Source: Oscillospiraceae bacterium (GTDB taxonomy: Bacteria > Bacillota > Clostridia > Oscillospirales > Oscillospiraceae). From it: DNA of 5,572 bases. Both the position numbers and the translations under genes were made by a program. Below the pieces are notes generated by a model. That model saw only the letters and a program-made list of their open reading frames with translations, made no database searches and had not been told where the DNA came from. How positions within the stretch are numbered: position 1 is the stretch's first letter; each line of letters begins with the position of its first letter. Below, in pieces: positions 4,970-5,572 of the stretch. Location of the stretch: positions 1 to 5,572 of the forward strand of contig JAFQDY010000211.1 of NCBI GenBank assembly GCA_017399325.1, given 5' to 3'.

Positions 4970-5572
4970 TTAACCTCCAATGTAAGCCTTGATGACCTCG
5001 GGGTCTGCCAGGGCGGTCTTGGTCGCACCCTCTGCCAGCACCGTGCCGAAGTTCAGAACGGTAATTTCGTCGCAAAGATCAGAAACGAAACTCATATCGT
5101 GCTCAATGAGCAGGATGGTCATATCGAAATGATCCCGGATAAATCGAATGGTCTTGGCCAGATCTTCCGTTTCATGAGGGTTCATACCTGCGGCAGGCTC
5201 GTCCAGCAGCAAAAGTTTCGGGTCAGTTGCCAGCGCACGGGCGATCTCCAGTTTCCGCTGCTTGCCGTAGGGCAGGTTGCAGGCCAGAGAGTTCCGCTCT
5301 TCTTCCAAACCGAAGATGCGCAGCAGTTCTTTAGCCTTTTCCCGCATTTGCTTTTCCACTTTGAAGTGGCGGGGCAGCCGCAGAACGGACTCCAGGAACG
5401 AGCATTTGAATTCCGGACGGTTGTGAAGACCTACCATAACATTTCTGACAACGGTCATATTGTTGAACAAACGAAGGTTCTGGACTGTACGTGCAATACC
5501 TTTAAGATTAATCTTGTACTGAGGAAGACCGTTAAGCTCTTCTCCGTCAAGGAAGAATGTGCCGGAAGTAGG
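4970..5572 (-). CDS. livG: Branched-chain amino acid ABC transporter, ATP-binding protein LivG (5' end outside window)
   Basis: LivG is the partner ATPase of LivF in the branched-chain amino acid importer. About 200 C-terminal residues are present; the start and Walker A lie beyond the right edge. The visible reading begins PTSGTFFLDGEEL, then GIARTVQNLRLFNNMTV with the Q-loop glutamine, the signature-region LPYGKQRKLEIARAL, Walker B LLLLDEPAAGMNP, and the H-loop histidine in ILLIEHDM, followed by the D-loop-type and C-terminal segment ending AYIGG. Most LivG proteins have RTFQN where this has RTVQN, and LSYG where this has LPYG; both changes are mild. The frame is open to the window edge, so the TTG at 5468-5470 is internal and not a start. 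The segment above about 5410 uses Leu CTT and Arg AGA/CGT codons unlike the rest of the gene. Confidence 0.93.
   Translation of the reverse strand, partial: PTSGTFFLDGEELNGLPQYKINLKGIARTVQNLRLFNNMTVVRNVMVGLHNRPEFKCSFLESVLRLPRHFKVEKQMREKAKELLRIFGLEEERNSLACNLPYGKQRKLEIARALATDPKLLLLDEPAAGMNPHETEDLAKTIRFIRDHFDMTILLIEHDMSFVSDLCDEITVLNFGTVLAEGATKTALADPEVIKAYIGG
4974..4978 (-). promoter_or_regulatory. livF ribosome binding site embedded in the end of livG
   Basis: The GGAGG that precedes livF is made by the last two glycine codons of livG (GGA GGT) directly before its TAA (4970-4972). A ribosome finishing livG therefore covers the livF initiation site, which suggests translational coupling and balanced production of the two ATPases. 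Confidence 0.75.

Noticed and set aside
1..5572. CRISPR array, insertion sequence, tRNA or rRNA genes
   Set aside because: No regularly spaced repeats, transposase-like frames, terminal inverted repeats with target duplications, or tRNA/rRNA cores were seen. The gaps between genes are all shorter than about 160 bases.

Overview
The window reads as bacterial chromosomal DNA of moderate GC content. AGGAG-type ribosome binding sites, consensus sigma-A promoters, TAA stop codons and gene families common in anaerobic Firmicutes suggest a Clostridia-like organism, possibly a gut Oscillospirales member. The taxonomic placement is inference and is weak.

Layout from left to right. (1) Minus strand, 1-343: the N-terminal half of a MetV-like zinc/cysteine protein, the partner of methylenetetrahydrofolate reductase in the methyl branch of the Wood-Ljungdahl pathway. 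It meets a TAG codon at 29-31, yet the same frame continues to the window edge with a segment that looks like the next conserved block of the family. (2) Minus strand, 487-1926: an ESS-type (GltS-like) sodium/glutamate symporter homologue. (3) A 151-bp divergent promoter region, 1927-2077, with two strong promoters and two copies of an operator-like element. (4) Plus strand, 2078-3322: a probable NAT_N/GNAT_C two-domain acyltransferase. (5) A bidirectional terminator shared with (6) a minus-strand TauE/SafE (TSUP) anion exporter, 3359-4135. (7) Minus strand, 4253-5572: livF and most of livG, the two ATPases of a branched-chain amino acid ABC importer. They are translationally close and end in a strong terminator.

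The genes form separate transcription units rather than one operon. The common theme is transport of amino acids or small anions, plus one C1-metabolism gene. Nothing here is a defence system, mobile element, CRISPR array or structural RNA gene.

The observation most worth checking is the in-frame amber codon in the metV-like gene. All five other visible stop codons are TAA, and coding similarity appears to resume immediately after TAG. This fits amber recoding (for example pyrrolysine), a recent nonsense mutation, or a sequencing error. The window alone cannot decide between them. Secondary observations are inverted repeats placed around the -35 boxes of two promoters with nearly the same geometry, a repeated operator-like element in the divergent region, and an abrupt change of codon use in the last 160 bases.
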